The notes: a model not told the origin generated them from the sequence alone. Positions 1 to 10,377 are shown, counted from the first letter of the stretch. The stretch is 64,000 nucleotides of DNA from JBEBVQ01 sp037190845 (GCA_037190845.1 JBBCJI010000023.1:1-64000); one strand, 5' to 3'. Numbers and translations: made by a program.

Positions 1-18
1 TTGTTTTTGCTTTCCCTG

Positions 19-30
19 ATTTCAAAGAAC
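19..30 (-). promoter_or_regulatory. boxA-like antitermination motif in probable rRNA leader
   Basis: On the minus strand these bases read GTTCTTTGAAAT, which resembles the boxA element found ahead of rRNA genes in Bacteroidota. A second, weaker copy (GTTCTTTTAAAA) lies at about 254-265. Together with the two leftward promoters at 173-204 and 287-318 and the lack of any convincing reading frame in 1-453, this suggests the leader of an rRNA operon whose 16S gene lies beyond the left edge. The rRNA itself is not in the window, so this is inference from motif and context. Nothing else recognisable is seen in 1-453. Confidence 0.5.
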
Positions 31-172
31 TTTGTACCTCGACAGTCTCCCGCCAGATACTCCTGCAACGCCCCCGGAACCAAATCCGGACACCAGTTAC
101 CAACCGGCTAAACGCTATTCATTATTTACTTAAGACCTATAACACCAACCACCATATCCCGGTAGCGGGACG

Positions 173-204
173 CAAAGGTAGAAAGTTTATTTTACAACAC
201 CAAA
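173..204 (-). promoter_or_regulatory. Leftward promoter, proximal (TTTG-N20-TACCTTTG)
   Basis: The minus strand carries a -7 box TACCTTTG (180 to 173) and a -33 box TTTG (204 to 201) separated by 20 bases. This is a full match to the Bacteroidota housekeeping promoter (TTTG about 19-21 bases before TAnnTTTG). It fires to the left, away from the efflux operon, towards the window edge. Confidence 0.6.
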
Positions 205-286
205 AAAATGGTAAATAAATTTTCCAGATTATCCCTGCGTTATCTGAATCTTATTTTTAAAAGAACTTTTTCCGCCGAAGCGGGTG

Positions 287-318
287 CAAAGATAGGACGG
301 GTATTTTTCACTACCAAG
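287..318 (-). promoter_or_regulatory. Leftward promoter, distal (cTTG-N20-TATCTTTG)
   Basis: The minus strand has TATCTTTG (294 to 287) with CTTG (318 to 315) 20 bases upstream. This gives tandem promoters with the copy at 173-204, an arrangement typical of stable-RNA operons. The role in rRNA transcription is inferred. Confidence 0.55.
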
Positions 319-453
319 TATTATTCTGTTTTCAACGGGCAAAGTTATCCACATACCGGCCATATGAATTTGATCTGCACCTTCACTTACCTTTCGTGCT
401 TGATCGCTACAAATGACCGGCTGCAGAATAAACACACCGGCCCCGGGTTAAGA

Positions 454-1887
454 TTAACGCCACCCACCTCCCAACGCCTGGTAAATATGCACCGTGGCAT
501 TCATCTGCTGCATCTTCGTTTCGATCAGCTCAAATTTCGCCTCCAAGGCGTCACGCTGGGTCATGAGGACCTCCATGTAGTCGGCGCGGGTGGATTTGAA
601 CAGACTGTTGGAAATATCTATTGACTGTGAGAGTGCCTGCACCTGGCCTGATTTCAGCTCGTAGCTTTTTTCGAGGTTGCTGATCCGCGCCAGTTGGTTG
701 ACGACCTCGAGGTATGCGTTGAGCACTGTCTGGTCATAATGGTACACCGCCTGCAGTTGCTTCGCGTTGGCCGTTTTGTAGCTGGCTTTGATCGCGTTGC
801 GGTTGATGAGCGGGGCTGCCAGGTCGCCGGCTATCGAATAAAGCAGCGACTCCGGTGTTTTGACCAGGTATGACGGACTGAAGGCCTGGTAACCGACGCC
901 TGCCGTGATACCCAGCGAGGGATAAAACTGTGCCCGTGCCACCTTAACATCCAATCGTGCAGCTGTGAGCTCCAGCTCTGCCTGTTTGATGTCGGGACGG
1001 TTGGCCAGCAACTGCGGGGGGATACCGGTATGCATCACCTCCGGCATCAGGTCACCGAACCCCTGCGGGCTCCGCACGATAGGCTGCGGATAACGGCCCA
1101 GCAGGAAATTAATCCGGTTCTCGGTCTCCGTAATTCTTTGCCGGATATCGTATTGCAGGCTCCGCGTACGCAGCACCTCGGCCTCAAACTTGCGCACTGC
1201 CAGTTCGGTGACGCGCGTGGCCTCTTTCTGCAACTTCACGATGGCCAGCGCGTTGCTCTGTATCTCAATGTTCTGCTGCACAATGGCCAACTGGTTGTCG
1301 AGTGCGAGCAACTCGTAGTAGGCATTCGCCACCTCGGCTACCAGGTTCGTGACGACAAAGTTTTTGCCTTCTACCGTGGCGAGATAGCGCGATACGGCTG
1401 CACTTTTTGCATTACGCAGCTTGCGCCAGATGTCTACCTCCCAGGTGGCATAGAGGCCGGCCATGTAGTCAGGTACCGGCTCAGGCATTTCCATGCCGGG
1501 CTTGATGTCGGTCGTGGCTTCGCTGGCGCCGCGGCTGGTGTACCTCCCCACTTTCTCGGCGCCTGCACCTGCACGCGCACCGACGAACGGCAGGTACTCA
1601 CCTTTCCGTGCGCGTACTTCGTTGCGGGCAATTTCGATCTCCTGCAAGGTAATCCGCAGCTCCTGGTTGCGTGCCAGCGCAGTATCAATCAGCGCCACCA
1701 GGTTGGGATCGGCAAAATAGGTCTTCCAGGAAAGCTGTGCCGTGTTGACGGTGTCCTGCATGTTGCCGTAATGCGCAGGTATTTCCTGTTCTGCTGTAGT
1801 AGTAACCAGTGTCGGCACATTGCAGGCTGCTATGGCAAGGGACAGTAAACCCATCCCCAGGTATCCGGAAATGCTTTTATTAAACAT
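454..1887 (-). CDS. RND efflux outer-membrane channel lipoprotein (TolC/OprM/NodT family)
   Basis: This 477-residue protein is the outer-membrane exit duct of a tripartite efflux pump. The N-terminus has a signal peptide ending in a lipobox (LAIAAC, Cys about residue 22), so it should be a lipoprotein. The body has the two long helical repeats of the OEP family, including the conserved NRPDIKQAELELTAARLDV stretch near residue 293 and an ARAQFYPSLGITAG segment. Its ATG lies inside the end of the pump gene upstream (8-base overlap), which implies translational coupling in an adaptor-pump-channel operon. Family length is normal. Substrate cannot be deduced. Confidence 0.93.
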   Translation of the reverse strand: MFNKSISGYLGMGLLSLAIAACNVPTLVTTTAEQEIPAHYGNMQDTVNTAQLSWKTYFADPNLVALIDTALARNQELRITLQEIEIARNEVRARKGEYLPFVGARAGAGAEKVGRYTSRGASEATTDIKPGMEMPEPVPDYMAGLYATWEVDIWRKLRNAKSAAVSRYLATVEGKNFVVTNLVAEVANAYYELLALDNQLAIVQQNIEIQSNALAIVKLQKEATRVTELAVRKFEAEVLRTRSLQYDIRQRITETENRINFLLGRYPQPIVRSPQGFGDLMPEVMHTGIPPQLLANRPDIKQAELELTAARLDVKVARAQFYPSLGITAGVGYQAFSPSYLVKTPESLLYSIAGDLAAPLINRNAIKASYKTANAKQLQAVYHYDQTVLNAYLEVVNQLARISNLEKSYELKSGQVQALSQSIDISNSLFKSTRADYMEVLMTQRDALEAKFELIETKMQQMNATVHIYQALGGGWR

Positions 1888-4800
1888 TGTGTTCGAGTTC
1901 TTCGGTTAAAGGATTTTCTTCTTCGTGTTTGATGAGCTTTCGACGCGACGCGATCGTGCCGAATACAAAATACAGCCCGGGGATGACGATTACCCCGAAT
2001 ATCGTACCCAGCAGCATCCCACCAGCGGAGGCCGCACCGATGGTACGGTTGCCGATCGCACCCGGCCCCGTAGCGAACAGCAGTGGGATCAGGCCGGCGA
2101 TGAAGGCGAGCGAGGTCATCAGGATCGGGCGGAAACGCACGCGGGCGCCTTCTACCGCAGCCTGGTAAACAGAAACACCCGACCGGTGCTTCTGCACGGC
2201 AAACTCCACGATCAGTACCGCGTTCTTACCCAGCAGGCCGACCAGCATCACCAGTCCCACCTGCGCATAGATATCGTTTGCCAGCCCCATCATTTTGATC
2301 AGCAGGAAAGAGCCGAACACACCGGCCGGCAGCGACAGAATTACCGCCAGCGGCAGTATAAAACTTTCATACTGTGCCGCCAGGATCAGGTACACAAAAC
2401 CGAGTACGACGAGGAAGATATAGAGCGCCTCATTGCCGCGCCCTGCTTCGTCTTTCGAAAGACCTTCCCAGTCTATGTCGTAACCGCGCGGCAACGTCTG
2501 TGCTGCCACCTCCCGGATCGCCTCAATAGCTTCGCCGCTGCTGTAGCCTGCGGCGGGTTCACCACGGATGGCCGACGAGGTGTACATGTTGTAGCGGGTG
2601 ATCTCGTTGAGCCCGTGCGTTTTCTTTATTTTCATGAAGGCCGAATAAGGCACCATCTCATCGCGATCGTTCTTTACATAGAGCTTCATCAGGTCGTTGG
2701 GGAGCCTGCGGTATTCCGGCGCAGCTTGTATGAATACTTTGAAGTATGTTCCGAAACGGATAAAACCAAGCTCATAGGAGCTGCCGATCAGCACAGACAG
2801 GTTATCCATTGCCTTGCCGATAGAAACACCCTTCTGCATAGCGGCTGCGTTGTCTATCTCCAGCTCATACTGCGGATAGTTGGCGCTGAAGAAAGTGAAG
2901 AGGCCCGTCAGCTCTTTACGTTTGGCCAGCGCAGCCATAAAGTCATCGTTTACCTTTTCAAGTTCTTTATAATCATCATTGTTGGTCTTGTCGAGCAGAC
3001 GCATGGCAAAACCACCCGCAGCGCCATAACCCGGCACGGCCGGCGGGCCGAAGAACTCGATCGTTGCCCCGGGGATCTCGCGGGCTTTTTCCTCCAGCTC
3101 TTCGATGATCTCCGTCACCGAATGTTTCCGCTCCGACCAGTCCTCCAGGTTGATCAGGCAGGTACCCGCATTCGATCCCCTGCCCTCCGTCAGTACTTCG
3201 TATCCGGCCAGGGCAGACACAGACCGGATGCCTTCCACATGTTCGGCGATCTCCTGCAACTGACGAGCGAGTGCATTGGTGCGCTCCAGCGTAGCGCCGG
3301 GCGGAGTCTGGATAATGGCGTAGATCATACCCTGATCTTCATTCGGGATAAAGCCGGAAGGCAGGCCGTGGCTGATCCCGAAGATGCCCAGGCCAAAGGC
3401 AAGCAGCAGGCCGAATGTCACCGCGCGCCGGTTCACGATCCGCTTCAGGAAGTCCGCATAGCGGCCGGTCAGTTTTTCGAATGCCCTGTTAAAAGCATCA
3501 AGCAGGCGATCTATTGGTGATTTTTCCTTCGGCTTGCCATGATTATTCTTCAGCAGTATGGCACAAAGTACCGGCGTCAGTGTCAGTGCGATCACGCCGG
3601 AGAGCACGATCGCTGTTGCCATCGTGATCGAAAATTGCCGGTAGAAAATACCCACCGGCCCCGACATGAATGCCACCGGGATGAACACCGCCGCCATCAC
3701 GAAGGTGATCGCCACTATGGCGCCGCTGATTTCTCTTACTACCTCCTGTGTGGCACTGAACGGGGACAGGTTTTTTTCTTCCATTTTCGCATGCACTGCC
3801 TCGATCACCACGATTGCATTATCTACCACGATACCGATCGCCAGCACAAGAGCAAATAATGTGATCAGGTTGATGTTCAACCCGAAGAGCTGCATAAAGA
3901 AGAATGTCCCCACGAGCGATATCGGCACCGCAAGTGTCGGTATGAGTGTGGAGCGCCAGTCGCCGAGGAAGAGGAACACCACCAGCGCCACCAGCACGAA
4001 TGCTTCCCCGAGCGTATGGACCACTTTTTCGATCGAAGCATTCAGAAAGCCCGACACATCGTAGCTGATCTCGTAATCCATACCCGGCGGGAAGGAGCTG
4101 GATTTTATCTCCTCCAGCTTCGCCTTGATGCTTTTGATCACATCATTGGCATTGCTGCCGTAGGTCTGCTTCAGCACAATGGCCGCCGAGGGGTGACCGT
4201 TGAGATTCGAATAGATATCATAATACTCGCTGCCCAGCTCTACGTCGGCTACGTCTTTGAGGCGGAGCAATTCCCCATCGGGATTGGCGCGAATGATCAC
4301 GTCTTTGTACTGCCCGGGCTGATTGTAACGGCCCTGGTAGGTCAGCACATACTCCAATGCTTCTGAGCGCTGACCATCGGCGCGCCCCAGCCGCCCGGGA
4401 GATCCGATAATGCTCTGGCTGCCCAGCGCCTCCATTACCTCCTCAGCGGAGACATTGTAAGCCTGCATCCGGTCAGGCTTGAGCCAGATGCGCATGGCAT
4501 ACTGCCGGCTGCCGAGGATCTGCGCGCTGCCGACGCCGGTGACGCGCTTCAGCTCGTTGAGGATGTTGACGTTGGCAAAATTGTAGAGGAACTTCTCGTC
4601 TGCAAGCGAGTCTTTGCTGTACACGTTCACATACATCAGCATGTTGGGCTGCATTACATTTACAATAATGCCCTCGCGCTGCACCAGTACCGGCAGGCGG
4701 TTCGTCACCTGTTCGATGCGGTTCTTCACGTTGACAACTGCCGCATTGGGATCGGTACCCAGGTCGAAGATCACCTGGATGTTGGCCTCGCCGGCGCTGG

Positions 4801-5047
4801 TGGCGTCGGAGGTCATGTATTTCATGCCCGGCACGCCGTTTACGGCTTTTTCCATCGGGATGAGCACCGATTGCACCAGCACATCGGCGCTGGCGCCGGG
4901 ATATGATACACTCACCATTACCCGCGGCGGCGCTATGGAGGGGAACTGCGATGTGGGCAGGGTGTAGATCGCCAGCATCCCCATGAACAAAATAAGGATT
5001 GAGATTACGATCGCGAAGACCGGTCTCTTCAGGAATATATCAAACAT
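1880..5047 (-). CDS. RND efflux pump, inner-membrane transporter (AcrB/MexB HAE1 family)
   Basis: This 1055-residue protein is the proton-driven inner-membrane pump. It starts with the typical MFDIFLKRPVFAIVISILIL helix and has the HAE1 layout of 12 membrane helices and two large periplasmic loops. The family signature around GIVVDNAIVVIEAVHAKMEE (about residue 405) carries the two adjacent proton-relay aspartate positions as V-D-N, and the second half has GLLGKNAVLIVEFA. It is the middle gene of the operon, 27 bases after the adaptor. HAE1 pumps export hydrophobic and amphiphilic drugs, but the real substrate is unknown. Confidence 0.95.
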   Translation of the reverse strand: MFDIFLKRPVFAIVISILILFMGMLAIYTLPTSQFPSIAPPRVMVSVSYPGASADVLVQSVLIPMEKAVNGVPGMKYMTSDATSAGEANIQVIFDLGTDPNAAVVNVKNRIEQVTNRLPVLVQREGIIVNVMQPNMLMYVNVYSKDSLADEKFLYNFANVNILNELKRVTGVGSAQILGSRQYAMRIWLKPDRMQAYNVSAEEVMEALGSQSIIGSPGRLGRADGQRSEALEYVLTYQGRYNQPGQYKDVIIRANPDGELLRLKDVADVELGSEYYDIYSNLNGHPSAAIVLKQTYGSNANDVIKSIKAKLEEIKSSSFPPGMDYEISYDVSGFLNASIEKVVHTLGEAFVLVALVVFLFLGDWRSTLIPTLAVPISLVGTFFFMQLFGLNINLITLFALVLAIGIVVDNAIVVIEAVHAKMEEKNLSPFSATQEVVREISGAIVAITFVMAAVFIPVAFMSGPVGIFYRQFSITMATAIVLSGVIALTLTPVLCAILLKNNHGKPKEKSPIDRLLDAFNRAFEKLTGRYADFLKRIVNRRAVTFGLLLAFGLGIFGISHGLPSGFIPNEDQGMIYAIIQTPPGATLERTNALARQLQEIAEHVEGIRSVSALAGYEVLTEGRGSNAGTCLINLEDWSERKHSVTEIIEELEEKAREIPGATIEFFGPPAVPGYGAAGGFAMRLLDKTNNDDYKELEKVNDDFMAALAKRKELTGLFTFFSANYPQYELEIDNAAAMQKGVSIGKAMDNLSVLIGSSYELGFIRFGTYFKVFIQAAPEYRRLPNDLMKLYVKNDRDEMVPYSAFMKIKKTHGLNEITRYNMYTSSAIRGEPAAGYSSGEAIEAIREVAAQTLPRGYDIDWEGLSKDEAGRGNEALYIFLVVLGFVYLILAAQYESFILPLAVILSLPAGVFGSFLLIKMMGLANDIYAQVGLVMLVGLLGKNAVLIVEFAVQKHRSGVSVYQAAVEGARVRFRPILMTSLAFIAGLIPLLFATGPGAIGNRTIGAASAGGMLLGTIFGVIVIPGLYFVFGTIASRRKLIKHEEENPLTEELEHNV

Positions 5048-5074
5048 ATGCTTGTTGTTTTGGGAATGACCGGA

Positions 5075-6157
5075 TTATTCCGTGGGCAATTTCAAATGAG
5101 ACATCACCGCCCGGGGGGCTTCATAGTCGAACGGGATGCGGTCGTTGTTAGTCACCTTCCGGAGGCCTTCCAGCAGGATACGCTCGTTGGGTGCAAGTCC
5201 TTCACGGATGATGCAGAGATCGGGCATTTCGGCGCCGATAACGATGGGCCGCAGCTTCACAGTGCTGTCTTTATCCACGACATAGACGTATTTTTTGTCC
5301 ATGATCTCGAGCGTGGCTTTCTGCGGGATGACCACCGCGCCGGGCAGCGGTTCCTTCATCAGAATGTTGCCTGTTTGCCCATGCCGCAGCAGTCCGTCGG
5401 GATTGGGGAAGGAGGCACGGAAGGCGATGTTACCGGTTTCGTTGTTAAAGTCGGCCTCGATGGCATCCACTACTCCTGGATAAGGGAAGAGCGTGTTGTT
5501 GGCCATCCGAAGGTGCACCTGGCGGAGGCTGTCCTTCTGCGCACGCATCTGGTAGTCGAGATATTCCGGTTCGGGGACGTTGAAGTAAACCCACATCTGA
5601 CTGTTGTCGGACAGCGTAGTGAGCAGGTCACCTTCGTCCACGAGGCTACCCAGCTTCAGGTAGAAGCGGTCGATGATGCCGCTGAACGGCGCACGGATCT
5701 CGGTGAACTGCAAATGTACCTGCGCGAGCGACTGTTCGGCACGGGCCTTGTCAAGCTTGGCCTTTGCCATCGCCAGCTCATTGGGTGCGACGACATTATT
5801 GTCGGCCAGCCCCTTGGTGTTCTGGTATTCGATCTCCGCTACCCTGGCCTCGGCCTGCGCCTTCTGCAACTCGGCCTCGTAGATCCGCGGCATGATACGG
5901 AACAGGAGCTGGCCTTCCTTCACAAACTGGCCTTCGTCGACAAATATCTGCTGCAGGTACCCTCGCTCCTGCGCCCGGAGCTCAATATGGCGGATGGCTC
6001 GGATCTGGGAGATATATTCGTTGACGATCGCTGTGTCCATCTGCAGCGCGCTGGTAACGAGAAACCGGATACCAGCTTCTGTTTCCGCTTTGTGGGATGT
6101 ACAGGCGGTATAGCCCAGCAGGCCGCACAGGCCCGCGAGCAGGAGCAATTGCTTCAT
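5075..6157 (-). CDS. RND efflux periplasmic adaptor (membrane fusion protein)
   Basis: This 360-residue protein links the pump at 1880-5047 to the channel at 454-1887. It has a lipoprotein signal (LLGYTAC, Cys about residue 19), a first biotinyl-lipoyl-like half (RGYLQQIFVDEGQFVKEGQ), an alpha-helical hairpin rich in Ala, Glu and Lys (about 95-150), a second lipoyl half beginning at IRAPFSGIIDR, and beta-barrel and membrane-proximal domains. Length is normal for AcrA/MexA relatives. It is first of the three pump genes; a 138-residue gene of unknown role lies upstream on the same strand. Confidence 0.93.
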   Translation of the reverse strand: MKQLLLLAGLCGLLGYTACTSHKAETEAGIRFLVTSALQMDTAIVNEYISQIRAIRHIELRAQERGYLQQIFVDEGQFVKEGQLLFRIMPRIYEAELQKAQAEARVAEIEYQNTKGLADNNVVAPNELAMAKAKLDKARAEQSLAQVHLQFTEIRAPFSGIIDRFYLKLGSLVDEGDLLTTLSDNSQMWVYFNVPEPEYLDYQMRAQKDSLRQVHLRMANNTLFPYPGVVDAIEADFNNETGNIAFRASFPNPDGLLRHGQTGNILMKEPLPGAVVIPQKATLEIMDKKYVYVVDKDSTVKLRPIVIGAEMPDLCIIREGLAPNERILLEGLRKVTNNDRIPFDYEAPRAVMSHLKLPTE

Positions 6158-6333
6158 AATAAGGTGTTACTGTTTAAAAAGATTGAATTTTGGGATACGG
6201 AGGATCACCCCCGGGAACTGCGTATATCACGACACGCTTTCATCCCTGCCGTGGTCCGGCGGCGCATCAGGGCGCTGCGGAACGGGCGGATGATATCATA
6301 CGGGAACAGCCCGCGACAGGCAGTCTGCAGGGA

Positions 6334-6750
6334 TCAGATCCGGATCACGCGGAGGGCGATATACCGTTGTACGGATGGGTGGAACGTGCGTGCGTCCTGA
6401 GGCAGGCGCGTCTTGAACAGATGAGCATACCGGTCGCCGGCGCCGTAGAAGTCGGCGAAATAGTTGAAGACGGCGGGGTGATGTTTTTTAAGCTGAACCT
6501 GGTTGCTCGTATCATCACTTTCGGTAGCAAAAAAATCAATCCTTTTTTTCTCCGTGACATCGGGGACATACCGGAAAGACGCATCCTGATGCTGTGGTGA
6601 GAGGTGATAGCCGGTGTCTCCTGTATAACGGGCGGCGATGCGTACCGGTCCGTCGGCAGCAGGACGTGCCGTCTTAACAACGGTGACACCACCATATCCG
6701 ACCAGCGTGAGCAGGCACAGCCAAAAGAACAACCTGAATTGCGGCTTCAT
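6334..6750 (-). CDS. Small membrane-anchored protein of unknown function upstream of efflux operon
   Basis: I do not recognise this 138-residue protein. It starts with a basic tail and one hydrophobic helix (about residues 8-26), then a soluble, probably periplasmic part with a central charged stretch and an aromatic HPAVFNYFADFYGAGDRY segment. The ATG at 6750 is preferred to an in-frame TTG at 6762. It is in the same direction as the efflux operon but 176 bases separate them, so co-transcription is possible, not proven. The overlapping frame on the same strand encodes a low-complexity Thr/Ser/Pro peptide and is less credible. Confidence 0.5.
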   Translation of the reverse strand: MKPQFRLFFWLCLLTLVGYGGVTVVKTARPAADGPVRIAARYTGDTGYHLSPQHQDASFRYVPDVTEKKRIDFFATESDDTSNQVQLKKHHPAVFNYFADFYGAGDRYAHLFKTRLPQDARTFHPSVQRYIALRVIRI

Positions 6751-7011
6751 TTCGGGGGTCAAAATTACAGGAGTTTGTGAAAGTACCTAATGAGGGCATG
6801 TTAAATATTAGCTAACTGCGTTTCGCAGAATTCCCAACCACCACTAATACAGGGGTTTCGCAGTGGGTGCTGGGAGGGCTTTCGGAATCGCACAAAATCC
6901 GGAGGCGGAGCTGGAATTGCCCGGTGATCTGACAACAGCGGTCATGTACAATAAAATGATAGCTTCTGATGCGGATCCCGCCATTCCCTGATCTTTCCAG
7001 ATTTCAATAGC

Positions 7012-7019
7012 TACATTTG
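7012..7019 (+). promoter_or_regulatory. -7 promoter box TACATTTG, almost touching the start codon
   Basis: TACATTTG is an exact TAnnTTTG match. Transcription normally starts about four bases after this box, which is position 7023, and the GTG start is at 7025. The mRNA would therefore be leaderless or nearly so. No good -33 TTTG is seen about 20 bases upstream. The rest of the gap from 6751 holds no gene that I can support. Confidence 0.5.
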
Positions 7020-7024
7020 TTTTT

Positions 7025-7698
<674 letters not shown>

Positions 7699-7702
<4 letters not shown>

Positions 7703-8979
7703 CGCTGCTCAACCGCTCCTTAAAGTACCTGTCCATTTCCCTGCTGCCGGTGGTCAGCTTGTGGGCAGTTGTTTTCTACTTTAACATGCTGGATGAAATC
7801 AAAGAAAGTGTGGACGAGGGATTGGAAAACTACAAGCGCCTGCTTATTCAGAAAGCACGGACGAGCCCGGAAATATTAACAAAGGACCGGATGGGGGAAA
7901 ACTTTTTCTCCGTCAGCGAGATCAGCCGGGAACGGGCGCTTTCGGCCAGAGACCGTTATGTGGATACGCTGATCGATATGCAGGATGCCGACGACGAAAC
8001 CCCGGAACCGGAACCCGTACGCATGCTCGTGACCGCTTTTGAGCAAGACGGCCGCTACTATACCTTACATATCATCAACCCGATGGTGGAAGAAGATGAT
8101 CTGATCGAAGAACTGTTCCGGGAGACGATCGGGTTATATCTGATACTGGTAACGAGCATCATCCTGATCAACAATTTTGTGCTTAAACGGCTGTGGAAGC
8201 CGTTCTACAGCCTGTTGCAGCAGCTCACACAATACCGGCTTGGCAGCAGTGAACATCTCCCTCAGGCAAAAACAGACACCCGGGAGTTCAAGAACCTTCA
8301 GCAGGCCGTCAACATCTTACTACAGCATACCACCGCTACTTACGAGCAGCAAAAGCAATTCATTGGCAACGCTTCGCACGAACTGCGCACGCCGCTGGCC
8401 ATAGCGATCAGCAAGCTGGAGCTGCTGCTGGAAAAAGGGAACCTGGATGAAGTACAGGCCGGAAGCATTTCCGAAGTATTACAGATTGTGGAACGGCTGG
8501 TACGGCTGAACAAGTCATTACTGCTTTTAGCCAAAATCGAAAACCGGCAGTTTTTAGACAACCAGGCGGTATCCATCAATAAAATCGTCCGGGAAGGTAT
8601 CAATGACCTGGAAGAAATAGCGGCGTTTAGAAATGTGCATATTTCCCTCAAGGAAACCGCACAATTGTCGGTCCGGATGGATGCTGCGCTGGCAGGCGTT
8701 GCCGTACTGAACCTGCTCAGGAACGCCGTATTTCATAATGTACCGGACGGCATGGTACATGTGCACATCCTGCAACATGCGGTCCGGGTGTGCAATACCG
8801 GAAAGACAGAGCCGCTGATACCGGAAAAGATATTCACCCGCTTCTACAAACCGGATGCCGGGACAGCAGGCACCGGGCTGGGCCTGGCTATCGTAAAGGC
8901 TGTTTGCGGGTTATACAATTTTACGGTTTCGTATCAATTTGATGAGGACATGCATTGCTTCGAGATCAGCTTTGCCTGA
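7699..8979 (+). CDS. Sensor histidine kinase partner of the OmpR-type regulator
   Basis: This 426-residue inner-membrane kinase has two membrane helices (about residues 10-28 and 145-165) flanking a short acidic periplasmic sensor region with the run DDETPEPEP. The HisKA domain has its His near residue 227 in NASHELRTPLA. The ATP-binding domain has the N box (LLRNAVFHN) and a G box (GTGLGLAIVKAV). The region between them is short and there is no obvious HAMP or PAS domain. It begins within the stop codon of the regulator gene. The stimulus is not known. Confidence 0.94.
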
Positions 8980-9044
8980 GCCTGCCTGTTTTTTCGCTGC
9001 GTCCATTCCCAATTCCTTCCAGTATCCCGTTGTTGTTTTGCTAT

Positions 9045-9866
9045 GTGAACAACATCAGCGCACTTTTCTTCAGAGGATTTATCGGGTTGTCTGCCATCCT
9101 TACCAGCATGCCCGGCACCGCTGCCCGTACCGGCGACACCACACGCATACCGGATAAAGTGAAACACGCCGAGCCCCTGTATTTTGACCTGGTAAGAGAT
9201 CTCGGGGCACGAAAGGGAGAACGGGAATGGAATATCGGTGCAGATTTTATGAATACCGGACATTATAAAGAATATGCCCTGCTGGCAGAATATGAATTTG
9301 CACCGGTAAACCGCCTCGGGCTGGAAGCGGAAACAGATTTTTCCTTCTTTAAAAGCACCGGTAATGATCATGAGCTCCCGGAACGCGGACTGACATCTTT
9401 GAGATTATCGGCACAGTATTCGTTTTTTGTTTCACCGGAATATAAGACGACCCTCGCGGCAGGATATACGCAAGTGTTCGATTTCGGCAAGGGCCGCTAT
9501 AGCCGTAAACCGGCCCTGAAGAAAATGAAATACAACCCGTTCTTTATAGCAGCCAAACGCTGGGGCAATAATATCCATACGCTGATCTATACGTATCCTG
9601 TCATCGGGCAAGAATGGCCGGAACGTGCTGTGGATGTAACGTGGCAGGTCAATACCTCCTTTCATTATGCCGTTCCGCATACCGGGTATTTTATCGGCAT
9701 TGAAGTGAATAATGAAATCGACCGGGGAAGATGCCTGATGATCCTGCGTCCGGAGGCTAAGATAAAATTAAATAACCGGCTTGCCGTCGGTTTTGTGACG
9801 GGACTGCCCGTCTATACGGACAAAGAGGGTATCAGCTCATTTTTCAGGATCATTTATGAACCCTGA
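9045..9866 (+). CDS. Envelope protein with conserved HAEPL motif, probable outer-membrane beta-strand protein
   Basis: The protein carries the sequence HAEPLYFDLVRDLGARKGE, which I recognise as a recurrent but functionally unassigned motif in Bacteroidota proteins found near two-component and PepSY genes. After it come alternating amphipathic strands (YALLAEYEF, TSLRLSAQYSFF, TTLAAGYTQVF), which suggests a small outer-membrane barrel. An open frame begins with TTG at 8955 inside the kinase gene. I prefer the GTG at 9045, which gives a 273-residue product with a plausible signal peptide ending near SMPGTAA. It lies just after the kinase gene in the same direction. Confidence 0.7.
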   Translation: MNNISALFFRGFIGLSAILTSMPGTAARTGDTTRIPDKVKHAEPLYFDLVRDLGARKGEREWNIGADFMNTGHYKEYALLAEYEFAPVNRLGLEAETDFSFFKSTGNDHELPERGLTSLRLSAQYSFFVSPEYKTTLAAGYTQVFDFGKGRYSRKPALKKMKYNPFFIAAKRWGNNIHTLIYTYPVIGQEWPERAVDVTWQVNTSFHYAVPHTGYFIGIEVNNEIDRGRCLMILRPEAKIKLNNRLAVGFVTGLPVYTDKEGISSFFRIIYEP

Positions 9867-9927
9867 GCATTCCCGTTTGTTTCCAGAATCACAGGTTTAT
9901 TTTGTATTGAAATATAAAACCGATAAA

Positions 9928-10377
9928 ATGAAAAAGAGTTTCGTATTGAGTTGTTTTGCGCTGCTTTTAACGGCAGCCGTTTCGTATGGCCAGCATGGGC
10001 TCCACAATGGGGTGTCCTCCGTGATCATCAACAATTTCCAACAGGCATTCCCCGGGGCCTCTGATGTGGAGTGGGAAATGGACGGGGAATTGTATAAGGT
10101 GGAATTTGAAACAGGCTGGGCAGGAAAAGATCATGATGCCTGGTACGACAGGACCGGCAAGCTGGTAAGGCATAAAGAAGAAATCACCCGCAGCAGCCTG
10201 CCTCGGCAGGTGCTCGCCACGATCAGCAGAGATTATAAAGGCTACCGGATAGACGACGTGACAAAAATAACAGAGGGTAACAAGATCACCTATATAGTCG
10301 AGCTGAAGACATTTACCAAAGAATGGAAAGTCACTTTTGATGCAGCAGGAACGCAACTGTACCGGATTGCCGATTAG
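9928..10377 (+). CDS. Periplasmic PepSY-like (putative beta-lactamase-inhibitor-like) protein
   Basis: This 149-residue protein has a signal peptide (MKKSFVLSCFALLL to about residue 22, cut before QHGLHN) and two PepSY-like repeats recognisable by FPGASDVEWEMDGELYKVEF and ITYIVELKTFTKEWKVTFD. Such proteins occur widely in Bacteroidota next to two-component systems and are thought to act as periplasmic modulators, but no reaction is known. The ATG at 9928 was chosen over the ATG at 9856, which lies inside the upstream gene and would put 24 residues ahead of the signal peptide. It ends the cluster that starts with the response regulator. Confidence 0.8.
   Translation: MKKSFVLSCFALLLTAAVSYGQHGLHNGVSSVIINNFQQAFPGASDVEWEMDGELYKVEFETGWAGKDHDAWYDRTGKLVRHKEEITRSSLPRQVLATISRDYKGYRIDDVTKITEGNKITYIVELKTFTKEWKVTFDAAGTQLYRIAD

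Noticed and set aside
345..353. Perfect DnaA box (TTATCCACA)
   Set aside because: A single copy is expected by chance in a sequence of this size; no cluster, A+T-rich unwinding region or replication gene is near.
1925..3520. 531-codon open frame antisense to the RND pump gene
   Set aside because: It is rich in His, Arg and Gln with no domain, and is a mirror of a clearly conserved gene on the other strand.
6763..7011. Possible hairpin formed by CCCAACCACCACT and AGTGGGTGCTGGG near 6832-6873
   Set aside because: Three mismatches in 13 positions and no T-run; too weak to call.
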